64,000 nucleotides of DNA from Kibdelosporangium persicum (GTDB lineage: Bacteria > Actinomycetota > Actinomycetes > Mycobacteriales > Pseudonocardiaceae). This document shows, piece after piece, positions 1 to 9,618 of the stretch; the stretch's first letter is position 1, and every line of letters begins with the position of its first letter. The notes beneath the pieces were generated by a model. It was not told where the DNA came from, ran no database searches, and saw nothing but the letters and a program-made list of their open reading frames with translations. Both the position numbers and the translations under genes were made by a program. The stretch lies in contig NZ_JAAATY010000001.1 in NCBI RefSeq assembly GCF_013280595.1, forward strand, positions 563,987-627,986, read 5' to 3'.

Positions 1-767
1 CACTCCGCGCGCCGCTTCGGGACGTTTTCCTTGTCCAGCACGATGATGTGGTGCTTGTCGAGCACCTGCCTCGCGCGGCCGGCGATCGGGCCGCCGGTCT
101 TGGCCAGCACCACCCGGAGGCCGGGTCTTCGTTCCGCGGTCCCGCCGTCCGGCCGGGCGGGCTGGGCATGGGAAAGCAGTCCCAGGCGCACGGCGCTCGC
201 CGCGGCGTGCGCCTGGCTGTGCACACCGAGTTTGGTGAAGATGCGCTGTTTGTGGTTCTCGACCGTGTGCGGGCTGATGCCCAGTTCCAGGCCGATCTGC
301 CGAGGCGGGTAACCGGCGCAGACGAGGTAGAGGACTTCGAGTTCGCGCTGGGTGAGCGCGTCCCCGCCGCCGCGCTTGGCCCGCGCTGTCTCGATCGCCG
401 ATGACGGCGCCCTGATCGCGGCCAGCAACGGTTCCAGGCCGCCGGAGTACGGCACCAACGCGCTGACTCCGGCCTCATAGGCCCGGATCACGTGCGCGGT
501 GGTCAAGGACTGGTGCAGGCCGATCATTCGCATGAGCCTGCCCGGCGGCAGCAGCAGCGAGACGAGGCGTTCGTTGCTCCACCTGGGCGCGTCGGCTTCG
601 AACAGCGCGACGGCAGGCCGTCGCAGATCACAGAGCTGAACCAGTTCCGGACCTGAGGCCGCCGTGCCGAGCACGGTGATATCCGGCTCGCGCGCCAGGT
701 GCGCCGCCAGCATTTCGCGGAACAACCGGTTGTGGTGCTGCAGGACGATACTGAGAACGGTAGCCAT
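1..767 (-). CDS. Atypical LuxR/NarL-type response regulator, partial at window edge
   Basis: The reading frame is open from an ATG at 767 to the left edge, so the C-terminus lies outside the window (255 residues visible). The N-terminal ~115 residues have the length and pattern of a receiver domain, but the expected phospho-acceptor Asp is Glu57 (LFEADAP) and the conserved Lys near residue 107 is absent, so it is probably not phosphorylated in the usual way. A clear LuxR helix-turn-helix lies at about residues 137-198 (LTQRELEVL, ISPHTVENHKQRI). Members of the family normally end there; this one continues for more than 50 residues with an unrecognised segment. It diverges from the PI-PLC gene across about 215 bp that must hold both promoters. 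Target unknown. Confidence 0.8.
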   Translation of the reverse strand, partial: MATVLSIVLQHHNRLFREMLAAHLAREPDITVLGTAASGPELVQLCDLRRPAVALFEADAPRWSNERLVSLLLPPGRLMRMIGLHQSLTTAHVIRAYEAGVSALVPYSGGLEPLLAAIRAPSSAIETARAKRGGGDALTQRELEVLYLVCAGYPPRQIGLELGISPHTVENHKQRIFTKLGVHSQAHAAASAVRLGLLSHAQPARPDGGTAERRPGLRVVLAKTGGPIAGRARQVLDKHHIIVLDKENVPKRRAE

Positions 768-981
768 GGCCCGACCCCCGGTCCGTTCCCCCCTGTGCGC
801 ATCATGGCACAACAACGCGTTCACGAACAGCTCGGAACATTCCCGCCAATCGCGTACGCCGAACGGACGGAATGCCGGACGACTATCCTGTTTGATCTTG
901 ACCGGGTGGAACGCGGTCCGTTTGTATATCACGTGGTTCATGGTTGTCAGTCGTTGTCCCTTTCCCGCACCAGGAGACCCG

Positions 982-1983
982 ATGAAGCGCTTGGCGCTGA
1001 CGCTGGCCACGGCCGCCCTGATCGCAGCTCCGACGCCCGCGCACGCGGCCGATGCCTCGATCGCGGGCATCACCGGAGTGGGCGTGCACAACGCCTACGA
1101 ACAAGCCACATTTCCCTGGCTGGCCGACGCGCTGGAGTCCGGCGCGTCGATGATCGAAATCGACCTCTGGCAGAACTTCCTGGGCAGCGGCCGTTATCAG
1201 GTGAGCCACGAGCCGTGGGCGGCGGCCAACAACTGCTCGTCCGCGACGAGTTTCGCCGCTTTACGGACCGGCTCACGCAACCAGGGTTTCGAAGCGTGTC
1301 TGCGCAACATCAAGCTGTGGCACGACCAGAACCCCACCCACGCGCCGCTGATCATCAAGCTGGAAGCGAAGAACGGGTACGACGGTCGTGGTGGATACGG
1401 GCCTGATCGTCTCGACGCGCTGATCGCGTCGGTGTTGGGTGCGGCCAACGTGGTGAAACCCGCTGACGTCAAGGGAAGTCACGCGACGCTGGACGCGGCC
1501 GTGCGGGCGGGCGCTTGGCCAAGCCGGGAGAGTCTGCGCGGGAAGTTCCTGTTCACGTTGATCACCGGCGCGTTCGAGGCAGGCAATCCCTTTGACAACT
1601 ACGACACTCACCACGAGTACGCCGACTATCTGACCTCGCTCGGCGCCAACCTCGGCTCGGCGATGATGTTCCCGACCATCAACGGAGCGTCCTCAGTGGA
1701 CCCGCGGACCGGCGGCAACGGCGGGACCCGAGCCCAGTGGTACGTCACCTTCGACGGGGATGCCGGCGGCTGGTTCAGCGGCGACACCAGCTTCTACACC
1801 AACGGGAACTACCTGGTGACGATGGCGAGTGTGCACAGTGTCGCCCCGGCCATCGACGGTCGCAACCCCACCGTGCAACAGGCCCAGGACCGGGTCCGGC
1901 AGGCGGCGGCGAAGGGCGCGACGGTGGCTTCGAGCGACTGGAACAACCCCGCCATCGTGGGCTTCACAGTCCCCCGTGGCTGA
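982..1983 (+). CDS. Secreted PI-PLC-like phosphodiesterase
   Basis: A 333-residue protein with a Sec signal peptide (MKRLALTLATAALIAAP, cleavage after about AHA). The mature part has the PI-PLC X-type pattern: VGVHNAY with His36, IEIDLW with Glu59/Asp61 and QVSHEP with His76, fitting the two catalytic histidines and Ca-binding acidic residues of bacterial Ca-dependent phosphatidylinositol phospholipase C. The likely role is extracellular cleavage of phosphoinositides or a related phosphodiester. The frame is open further upstream, but the start at 982 is chosen for the GGAG at 973-976 and the signal peptide directly after it. It is followed by a palindrome at 1990. Substrate is inferred from family only. 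Confidence 0.8.
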   Translation: MKRLALTLATAALIAAPTPAHAADASIAGITGVGVHNAYEQATFPWLADALESGASMIEIDLWQNFLGSGRYQVSHEPWAAANNCSSATSFAALRTGSRNQGFEACLRNIKLWHDQNPTHAPLIIKLEAKNGYDGRGGYGPDRLDALIASVLGAANVVKPADVKGSHATLDAAVRAGAWPSRESLRGKFLFTLITGAFEAGNPFDNYDTHHEYADYLTSLGANLGSAMMFPTINGASSVDPRTGGNGGTRAQWYVTFDGDAGGWFSGDTSFYTNGNYLVTMASVHSVAPAIDGRNPTVQQAQDRVRQAAAKGATVASSDWNNPAIVGFTVPRG

Positions 1984-1989
1984 CAACGA

Positions 1990-2035
1990 CTCGTGAGTGT
2001 TTAACCGGGTTCTAACCCGGCTAAACACTCACGAG
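1990..2035. repeat. 46-bp palindromic repeat, copy 1 (probable bidirectional terminator)
   Basis: Inverted repeat with outer arms CTCGTGAGTG and CACTCACGAG and inner stem CCGGG/CCCGG around TTCTAA. It lies between the convergent PI-PLC and beta-glucosidase genes, 6 and 7 bp from their stops. A stem of about 20 bp fits a bidirectional terminator; no U-tract follows. One of eight copies in the window. Confidence 0.85.
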
Positions 2036-2042
2036 GGTTCAC

Positions 2043-3464
2043 CTAGTGGCCGCGGACACGTTTGATCGTGTCGCGGTACCAGAGGGCGCTCTGCTTCGGC
2101 GTACGGACCTGCGTGTCGTAGTCCACGCGGACAATGCCGAATCGCTTCGCGTAGCCGTAAGACCACTCGAAGTTGTCCATCAACGACCACGCGAAGTACC
2201 CGCGCACGTCGGCCCCCGCCTGACGTGCACGCGCGACCGCGCCGATGTGGGTGTTGAAGTAGTCGATCCGGTCGAAGTCCCTGACGAAGCCCGCGGCGTC
2301 CGGCTCGTCGTCGAAGGCAGCGCCGTTCTCCGTGATCACCATCGGCAGGCCCGGGTAGTCCTTGGACAACCGGGTCAGCAGCCTGGTGAACGCGTCCGGC
2401 ACGATCTCCCAGCCCATCGCGGTCACCGGGTGACCCTGCGGGATGGAACGCTCGACGGGGTTGCCGTCGCCGTCGCGGTCCCGGCCGTTCTCGTCGACGC
2501 CCGAGAAGACGTGTCCACTGTAGAAGTTCACACCGAGCACGTCGATCGGCGCCGAGATCACGCTGAGGTCGCCGGGCCGGACCGGGATGCGGATCCCGCG
2601 GGCGGCCAGGTCTTCCACGACGTCGGCCGGGTAACGGCCGTGCACCAACGGATCCATGTAGATCCGCACGCCCAGGCCATCGGCGCGGCGGGCCGCGGCG
2701 ATGTCCGGCTCCGAGTCCGTCGCCGGGTCGGACGTGCCCATGTTCAGGGTGATGCCGAGCTCGATCGGCCGGGGCGCCTCGGCACGCATCCGTTGCGTGG
2801 CAAGGCCATGACCGAGCAGCAGGTGGTGGACGGCGGAGATCGCGGCGGGCAGGTCCTGACGGCCCGGCGCCTGCGTGCCGTAGGCGTAGCCGAGCATGGC
2901 CGAGCACCACGGCTCGTTCAGCGTCGTCCACGTCTGCACGCGGTCCTTCAGCTGGTCGAAGACCAGCATCGCGTAGTCGGCGAACCGGTATGCGGTGTCC
3001 CGCACCGGCCAGCCGCCTTCGTCCTCCAGTTCCTGCGGCAGGTCCCAGTGGTACAGCGTGACCCACGGGTCGATGCCCTTGCCCAGCAACTCGTCCACCA
3101 GCCGGTCGTAGAACGCCAGACCCGCGTGGTTGACCGGGCCACGTCCGCCCGGCTGCACACGCGGCCACGCCACCGAGAACCGGTACGTGTCGACGCCGAG
3201 TGAACGGATCAGCTCGACGTCCTCCGGCATCCGGTGGTAGTGGTCGCAGGCGACGTCACCGTTCTCGCCCTCGTGCACCATTCCCGGAGTCCGGCAGTAC
3301 GTGTCCCAGATGGAGGGTGTTCGCCCGTCCTCGTCATACGCGCCTTCGATCTGGTACGCCGAAGTCGCGACACCCCACCGGAACGATGACGGCAGCGTGT
3401 CGATCGGATCGGCGCTTTCCCTTGCCTCGGAGTGGGTTCCGACGGTTGGCACAGTTGTATCCAT
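2043..3464 (-). CDS. Family 1 beta-glucosidase (GH1)
   Basis: A 473-residue GH1 enzyme of usual length without a signal peptide, hence cytoplasmic. The acid/base is Glu184 in TLNEPW and the nucleophile Glu379 in VITENG; the N-terminal FRWGVATSAYQIEGA motif is typical. It would hydrolyse short beta-glucosides such as cellobiose or laminaribiose to glucose. The start at 3464 is preferred over 3485 because AGGAG lies just upstream and only the shorter form starts like family members. It is the last gene of the reverse operon behind a Dpp-type importer, 21 bp after the ATPase gene, so imported oligosaccharides are the likely substrate. The exact linkage cannot be read from sequence. Confidence 0.93.
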   Translation of the reverse strand: MDTTVPTVGTHSEARESADPIDTLPSSFRWGVATSAYQIEGAYDEDGRTPSIWDTYCRTPGMVHEGENGDVACDHYHRMPEDVELIRSLGVDTYRFSVAWPRVQPGGRGPVNHAGLAFYDRLVDELLGKGIDPWVTLYHWDLPQELEDEGGWPVRDTAYRFADYAMLVFDQLKDRVQTWTTLNEPWCSAMLGYAYGTQAPGRQDLPAAISAVHHLLLGHGLATQRMRAEAPRPIELGITLNMGTSDPATDSEPDIAAARRADGLGVRIYMDPLVHGRYPADVVEDLAARGIRIPVRPGDLSVISAPIDVLGVNFYSGHVFSGVDENGRDRDGDGNPVERSIPQGHPVTAMGWEIVPDAFTRLLTRLSKDYPGLPMVITENGAAFDDEPDAAGFVRDFDRIDYFNTHIGAVARARQAGADVRGYFAWSLMDNFEWSYGYAKRFGIVRVDYDTQVRTPKQSALWYRDTIKRVRGH

Positions 3465-3485
3465 AGGTCTCCTAGTCAGAACCAT

Positions 3486-4481
3486 TCAGTGGATGGGATG
3501 CAGCCAGCAGGCCACCGTGCGCTGCTGTCCGGTGTGGCTCTCGGGGATGCCGAGCACCGGCAGGGTGGTCGCACACGGGTCGAAGGCCTTCGGGCAGCGT
3601 GGATGGAACGCGCAGCCGGTCGGCATCGCGCGTAGATCCGGCGGAGAGCCGGGGATACCGGTCAGTTCCCTGCGTGGCCCACGCAACGCGGGGAACGAGT
3701 GCAGCAAACCGTCACTGTAAGGGTGCAGTGAGTCCCGGTAGATGTCGGCGGCCGGTGCCTCCTCGACGATCCGGCCGCCGTACATGATCGCGATCCGGTC
3801 GGAGAACTCGACCAGCAGCGACAGGTCGTGCGTGATGAACAGCACCGAGAAGCCCAGCCGCTCGCGCAGTTCGATGAGCTGGCCGAGGATCTGGCGCTGG
3901 ATCACCACGTCCAGCGCCGTGGTCGGCTCGTCCATGATGACGAGGCGCGGGTCGAGCGCCAGTGCCATGCCGATCATCACGCGCTGGCGCATACCACCGG
4001 ACAGCTGGTGCGGGTAGGCCTCCAGCCGGTCGGCGGAGATCCCGACCAGCGCCAGCATCTCCTTGGCCCGGTCGAGCCGGGAGCGTGGCGTGGAGTCCGG
4101 ATCGTGCGCCCTGATCACGTCGGTCATCTGGGTGGAGATCTTGTGCACCGGGTTGAGCGAGTTCATCGCACCCTGGAACACGATCGCGGTCTCCGCCCAG
4201 CGGAACTCGCGCAGCTCCTCGTCGGTCATCCGCATGATGTCGGCGGTGTCGCCGTTCTCCGCGTGGTAGATGACCTCGCCACCGGCGATCACGCCAGGCG
4301 GTGGCAGCAACCGGGTCAGTCCGTACGCGAGGGTCGACTTGCCGCTGCCGCTCTCCCCCGCGAGGCCGAGGACCTCGCCCCGGTGCAGGACCAGGTTCAC
4401 GTCCCGGACGGCGTGCACGGCCTCGCTGCCGAGGCCGTAGTCGACATCCAGGTTCTTGACTTCGAGCACCGCGTCGCTCAT
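3486..4481 (-). CDS. ABC importer ATPase, OppD/DppD type
   Basis: A 331-residue nucleotide-binding subunit: Walker [10 protein letters not shown], signature LSGGMRQR, Walker B LVIMDEP followed by TTALD, and a C-terminal oligopeptide/dipeptide transporter extension (GCAFHPRCP with Cys ligands). It energises import through the two permeases encoded upstream. The start at 4481 overlaps the preceding permease stop in ATGA, indicating translational coupling. Opp/Dpp family members are best known for peptides, but this operon ends in a GH1 gene and faces a ROK regulator, so a beta-gluco-oligosaccharide substrate is inferred. Confidence 0.92.
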   Translation of the reverse strand: MSDAVLEVKNLDVDYGLGSEAVHAVRDVNLVLHRGEVLGLAGESGSGKSTLAYGLTRLLPPPGVIAGGEVIYHAENGDTADIMRMTDEELREFRWAETAIVFQGAMNSLNPVHKISTQMTDVIRAHDPDSTPRSRLDRAKEMLALVGISADRLEAYPHQLSGGMRQRVMIGMALALDPRLVIMDEPTTALDVVIQRQILGQLIELRERLGFSVLFITHDLSLLVEFSDRIAIMYGGRIVEEAPAADIYRDSLHPYSDGLLHSFPALRGPRRELTGIPGSPPDLRAMPTGCAFHPRCPKAFDPCATTLPVLGIPESHTGQQRTVACWLHPIH

Positions 4482-5470
4482 AGCGTGTCGTCCTTCCGCC
4501 CAAAGCCCAGGACTGGCGTGAAACCGACGCGCATCCGGACGGTGTGCCCGTCGACCGTCTTGACCTTCGATTTGCCGTTGCCCCGCAGGCGCGGGCTGAC
4601 GAACTCGTCGATCCCGAAGTTCAGCAGGGACAGCGCGGTGCCGAGCAGCGCGATCGCCAGTCCGGCCGGCACGAACCACCACCACGCGCCTTGCGCAAGC
4701 GCTTGCTGGCCCTGCGCCCAGAACAGGATCGTGCCCCAGTTCCAGTTGTCACCGCTGGTGTTCACGCCGATGAACGCCAGGGTGATCTCGGAGGTGACCG
4801 CGAAGATGACCGTGCCGATGAAGTTCGACGCGATGACGGCGGTCAGGTTGGGCATGATCTCGAAGATGATGATCCGCCACGTCTTCTCTCCCGTCGCGCG
4901 GGCGGCTTCGACGTAGTCCCTGCGCCGCAACGAGAGCGTCTGGGCGCGCAGCACTCGCGCACCCCAGGCCCATGACGTCAGGCCGATCACGAGCGCGATG
5001 GTGACGTCCGTGGTCTCCGGCAGGATCGACGTGATGATGATGATCAGCGGCAGCGCCGGGATCACCAGGAACACGTTGGACAGCGCGGACAGGCTCTCCG
5101 CGCCGGCTCCGGAGAGATACCCGGACGTCACGCCGACGAGCAGCGAAAGGATGGTCGCGATCACGCCTGCGAGCAGGCCGACCAGGATCACACTGCGGGT
5201 ACCGGAGACCAGCTGGCTGAAGACGTCCTGCCCGAGGTGCGTCGTGCCGAGCCAGTGCGCCGCGGACGGTGCCTCGACCAGTGCGTTGGACCGCTCGGAC
5301 GGGTCGTACGGCGCGATGAACGGACCGATGATCGCCAAGATGACGAAGAAGGCCATCATCCCGAGTCCGATCGCGGCCTTCGGGCTGGCGATGAACCGCA
5401 ACCTGCGCCGCTTCGCCTTGACCGGAACGGCGGCGACCGGTGTCGCGTCCACGACAGACGGTGTTGCCAT
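4478..5470 (-). CDS. ABC importer permease, OppC/DppC type
   Basis: A 330-residue membrane protein with a cytoplasmic basic N-terminus, a first transmembrane segment at about residues 33-53 (GLGMMAFFVILAIIGPF), the family motif LGTTHLGQDVFSQLVSGTR and five further hydrophobic segments. The EAA loop (YVEAARATGEKTW) contacts the ATPase. It pairs with the DppB-type protein encoded 3 bp upstream. The C-terminal ~40 residues are a polar tail longer than usual. Confidence 0.92.
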   Translation of the reverse strand: MATPSVVDATPVAAVPVKAKRRRLRFIASPKAAIGLGMMAFFVILAIIGPFIAPYDPSERSNALVEAPSAAHWLGTTHLGQDVFSQLVSGTRSVILVGLLAGVIATILSLLVGVTSGYLSGAGAESLSALSNVFLVIPALPLIIIITSILPETTDVTIALVIGLTSWAWGARVLRAQTLSLRRRDYVEAARATGEKTWRIIIFEIMPNLTAVIASNFIGTVIFAVTSEITLAFIGVNTSGDNWNWGTILFWAQGQQALAQGAWWWFVPAGLAIALLGTALSLLNFGIDEFVSPRLRGNGKSKVKTVDGHTVRMRVGFTPVLGFGRKDDTL

Positions 5471-5473
5471 GGG

Positions 5474-6450
<977 letters not shown>

Positions 6451-6454
<4 letters not shown>

Positions 6455-7569
6455 GCGTGCTCCCCGCTGCGGGCGCGGCCGTCGGATGAGCCCGGCCCTG
6501 TGCCCGATGACTCGCTCGTGGCTTGTCCGTCCGCGTAGAGCCAGCACGCCGCGAAGTGCCCGGGGCCGTCGCCGATCTCGAACCGCGGCGGCAGCTCGGT
6601 CCTGCACCGGTCCATCACGTGGGGACAGCGCGGGTGGAAGCGGCATCCGGCCGGTGGGTTGATCAGGCTGGGCGGTTCACCCGTGCCGCGGTCCTTCTCA
6701 CTCGCCGAGTGGGCGGCGATCTGGTCCGGGTCCGGCGCCGAGTCGATCAGCAGCTGGGTGTACGGGTGCGCGGGACGCTGGGTGACGGTCTCGCTGTCGC
6801 CGCCTTCGACGATGCGCCCGGCGTACATCACGATGGTCTCGTCGGCGAAGTACCGTGCCGAAGCGATGTCGTGCGTGATGTACAGGATCGCCAGGTTCAG
6901 GCGTTCCTTCAGGTCCCGCAGCAGGTTCAGCACACCGAGCCGGATCGAGACGTCCAACATGGACACCGGCTCGTCGGCGAGCAGCGCCTCGGGGTCCGCA
7001 CCGAGCGCACGGGCGATCGCCACGCGCTGGCGCTGCCCGCCGGACAGCTCGTGCGGGAACTTGTCGATGTAGCGCTCCGGCGGCGTCAGCTGCACCCTCG
7101 TCAGCAGCGCCTCCAGCGCCTTCTCCAAGTCCTCCTTGGTCTTGCCTGCCCGGTCGTGGATCTTCAGCGCCCTGGTCAGGTGGTAGCGCACGGTGTGCAC
7201 CGGGTTCAGCGACGCGAACGGGTCCTGGAAGATCATCTGGACCCGGCGCGAGTACGCCCGGAACCGCTTGCCGGACTTCACTGAGACCGACTCGCCGTGC
7301 AGCTTGATGTCGCCGGCGGTCCGGTCGTACAGCTGGGCGAGGAGCCTGGCCACAGTGGACTTGCCCGAACCGGACTCGCCGACCAACGCGGTCACCCGGC
7401 CACGACGCAACGTCAGGCTGACGTCGTCGACCGCCCGGACCACCCTGCTGACCTTGGAGAACACCTCCCGGCCGCGCTTGCGGACCGGGAAGTGCTTGGT
7501 CAGGCCATCGGCCTCCAGGACCACCTCGGTGGTCTCGGAGGCCGACGCCTTCATACCGCTCGCCGTCAT
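6451..7569 (-). CDS. ABC importer ATPase, OppF/DppF type
   Basis: A 372-residue nucleotide-binding protein: Walker [11 protein letters not shown]-loop [11 protein letters not shown] (typical of the OppF branch), signature LSGGQRQR and Walker B ALLADEP with VSMLD. The C-terminal Cys motif ([15 protein letters not shown]) fits the Opp/Dpp family. The start at 7569 (MTASGMK) overlaps the binding-protein stop in ATGA. Here the OppF-type ATPase lies directly after the binding protein and the OppD-type one after the permeases, so the two ATPases are split by the permease pair, unlike the usual A-B-C-D-F order. Confidence 0.92.
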
Positions 7570-9239
7570 GAGGCCGCGGCGGGCTTGAGGCTCATGATGA
7601 TGTCCAGCGCGTTCTCCTGCGTCGGCTGCGCGGGAGCGTAGTTGTTCTGCTCGTCCGGCCAGCCGATCCAGTTCTTCGTGCTGTACTGCCCGCCGACGTT
7701 GCCCGCCGACGTGATGATCATCGGCATGTCCTCGACGAAGATCCTCTGCAGCTCGTTCATCGCCGCGGTACGTGCGGCTTCGTCGGTGGCGTTCGCGTAG
7801 GAGTTGAGCGCCGCCGTCGCGGCCGGGTTCTCGTACCGGCCGTAGTTGCCGTTGATGCCGCCGGTGCCGATCGGCTTGTACAGCGCACCGTCCATAATGG
7901 TCTGGTAGATGTCGTACGGCGTGTTGCCGTTGTTCGTCCACCGCATGGAACCGCCGAAGTCACCGGTGTCGATGGCCTTGCCCCAGGCGTCCTGGTTGAT
8001 CTTCTCGACCGTGGCCTCGATGCCGATGCCCTTGAGGTTGTCCTTGATGATCTCCAGGTTGGTCACGTAGTCCGACCAGCCGGACGGCACGATCGTGCGG
8101 ATCGTGACGGGTTTGCCGCCCGGGTCGAGCAGCTTGTCGCCCTGGTAGGTGAAGCCGTTGTCGGTCAGCAGCTTCTTGGCGCCCGCGACGTCGATCGTGG
8201 CCTTCGTGTCCTTGAACTCCGGCGCGATGAACGGCTCGCCCGCCGGGGTCGGGATACCCGTGATGTTGTCCACCTTCGGGTAGAAGTACCCGGCCTCGCC
8301 CTGGGTGAAGATGTCGTCGCGGTTGACGACCATGTTGACCGCACGGCGCAGGTACTTGTTGTCCCACGGCGCGATCTTGGTGTTGATGACCAGGCCGTGC
8401 ACGCCGAGCGCGGCCGGGAACCACAGCTTGTAGTTCTTCGGGTCCTTGCTGGTGTAGACCGCCTGCGGGTTCGGGATGAAGACGTAGCTCCACTCGGCCT
8501 GGCCGGTGGCCAGTGCGGTGGTCTGCGCCTGGTTGTCGGTGTAGGAGGTGTAGCGGATCTCCTTGACCGCGGGGTTCCCGCCCCAGTAGCCCTCACGGGC
8601 GACGACCGTGACGGTCTGCGGGGTGAAGGTCTTGAGCGTGTACGGGCCGCTGCCGATCGGGTTCTTCACCGTCTCGGTGGCCGGCGCGGAGAACGTCGAC
8701 CACTGGTGCTTGGGCACGATGAACTGCTCGTAGATCTTCTTCTGGTAGACGAACTGCGAGCTCTCGAAGCCCAGCGTGACCTCGTTGCCGGACGCGCTGA
8801 TGTCCTTGTACTTGACGCTGTCGATGTTCAGGCCGGGGTTGTCGCGCAGCAGCTGGAACGTGTAGGCCACGTCCTCGGCGGTCAACGGCTTGCCGTCGGA
8901 CCAGGTGACGTTGTCGCGGATGGTGAAGACGATCTTCTTGTAGTTGTCCGACCACTCCCACTTGGTGGCCAGCCACGGCTTGGTGTTCTCACCCGGCTTG
9001 ATCTCGTTGTACATCACGAGCGGCTCGTAGATCGCCCGCATGTAGCCCGACTGGCGGGCAGCCGAGGTGTTCACGAACGGGTTGTTGTTCTCGGTCTGTG
9101 GCCCGTTGGGCATGCCAACGTTGAGCACAGTCGCCGAGCTGGTGTTGCTGGCCCCGCTGTTGCTGCTGCTGCAGGCGGCGAGGCTGGCCATCGACAGGAT
9201 GCCAGCGAGGGCTAAGGCGGCAGTGCGCTTGGCTCGCAT
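7566..9239 (-). CDS. Solute-binding lipoprotein, family 5 (SBP_bac_5)
   Basis: A 557-residue extracellular binding protein. The signal peptide ends in lipobox LAAC with Cys23 as the lipidated residue, followed by a Ser/Asn-rich linker, then a family 5 fold ([20 protein letters not shown] and [10 protein letters not shown] blocks). It captures the substrate outside the membrane and delivers it to the DppB/C channel. A strong AAGGAGG lies 4 nt before the ATG at 9239. As first gene of the operon it follows a promoter region shared with the divergent ROK gene. Family 5 proteins mostly bind peptides, but several bind cello- or laminari-oligosaccharides, which fits the GH1 gene here (inference). 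Confidence 0.92.
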   Translation of the reverse strand: MRAKRTAALALAGILSMASLAACSSSNSGASNTSSATVLNVGMPNGPQTENNNPFVNTSAARQSGYMRAIYEPLVMYNEIKPGENTKPWLATKWEWSDNYKKIVFTIRDNVTWSDGKPLTAEDVAYTFQLLRDNPGLNIDSVKYKDISASGNEVTLGFESSQFVYQKKIYEQFIVPKHQWSTFSAPATETVKNPIGSGPYTLKTFTPQTVTVVAREGYWGGNPAVKEIRYTSYTDNQAQTTALATGQAEWSYVFIPNPQAVYTSKDPKNYKLWFPAALGVHGLVINTKIAPWDNKYLRRAVNMVVNRDDIFTQGEAGYFYPKVDNITGIPTPAGEPFIAPEFKDTKATIDVAGAKKLLTDNGFTYQGDKLLDPGGKPVTIRTIVPSGWSDYVTNLEIIKDNLKGIGIEATVEKINQDAWGKAIDTGDFGGSMRWTNNGNTPYDIYQTIMDGALYKPIGTGGINGNYGRYENPAATAALNSYANATDEAARTAAMNELQRIFVEDMPMIITSAGNVGGQYSTKNWIGWPDEQNNYAPAQPTQENALDIIMSLKPAAAS

Positions 9240-9445
9240 GGATCCTCCTTCGTGGTCTGGGTTCGGTTGTGGGAAGTACACGGGCACAACTGGACAACTC
9301 GCGAAAGTCAACCCGGCATGCGGCGGTGCCGGGGCTTCTACCCCTTGCGTGGCCTCCATGGACACGCTCTCACGGACGCCGGTCGCGCGCCGGCCAATGT
9401 TTGGCAGTCAACCGCGTGGCCGGGGTCACGTCAATAACGGGCAGG

Positions 9446-9491
9446 TTACGAAATGACCCTTAATTTTAGGCGTAAAGTAATCACCAGTTCA
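9446..9491. promoter_or_regulatory. Candidate operator/promoter of the importer operon
   Basis: TTACG at 9446-9450 and CGTAA at 9471-9475 form an inverted repeat around an AT-rich centre that is conspicuous in this GC-rich DNA. On the reverse strand TAAAAT (9468-9463) could serve as -10, with a poor -35 (TGAACT, 9491-9486) 17 bp upstream. Its place between the binding-protein gene and the ROK gene makes it the best candidate for the ROK operator. This is inference from position and symmetry only. Confidence 0.35.
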
Positions 9492-9516
9492 CCTGACACT
9501 CACCCAGCCACTTCCC

Positions 9517-9562
9517 CTCGTGAGTGGAAAACCGGGTTCTAACCCGGATAAACACTCACGAG
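9517..9562. repeat. 46-bp palindromic repeat, copy 2
   Basis: Same family as the copy at 1990, with centre stem CCGGGTT/AACCCGG. The left arm has GGAAAA where the right arm has GATAAAC, so the middle of the stem is mispaired. Unlike most copies it sits between divergent genes, 56 bp upstream of the ROK start, where it cannot terminate either neighbour's transcript. Confidence 0.8.
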
Positions 9563-9618
9563 GGCATTTAGCCTGGTGGGGCATGCTGTTGCCGGCTTAC
9601 GGCCAGAGAGGGGTAGTC

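Noticed and set aside
9520-9618. N-terminal extension of the ROK protein into palindrome copy 2
   Set aside because: The added residues are translated repeat sequence and the ATG at 9619 has its own ribosome site and a family-typical start.
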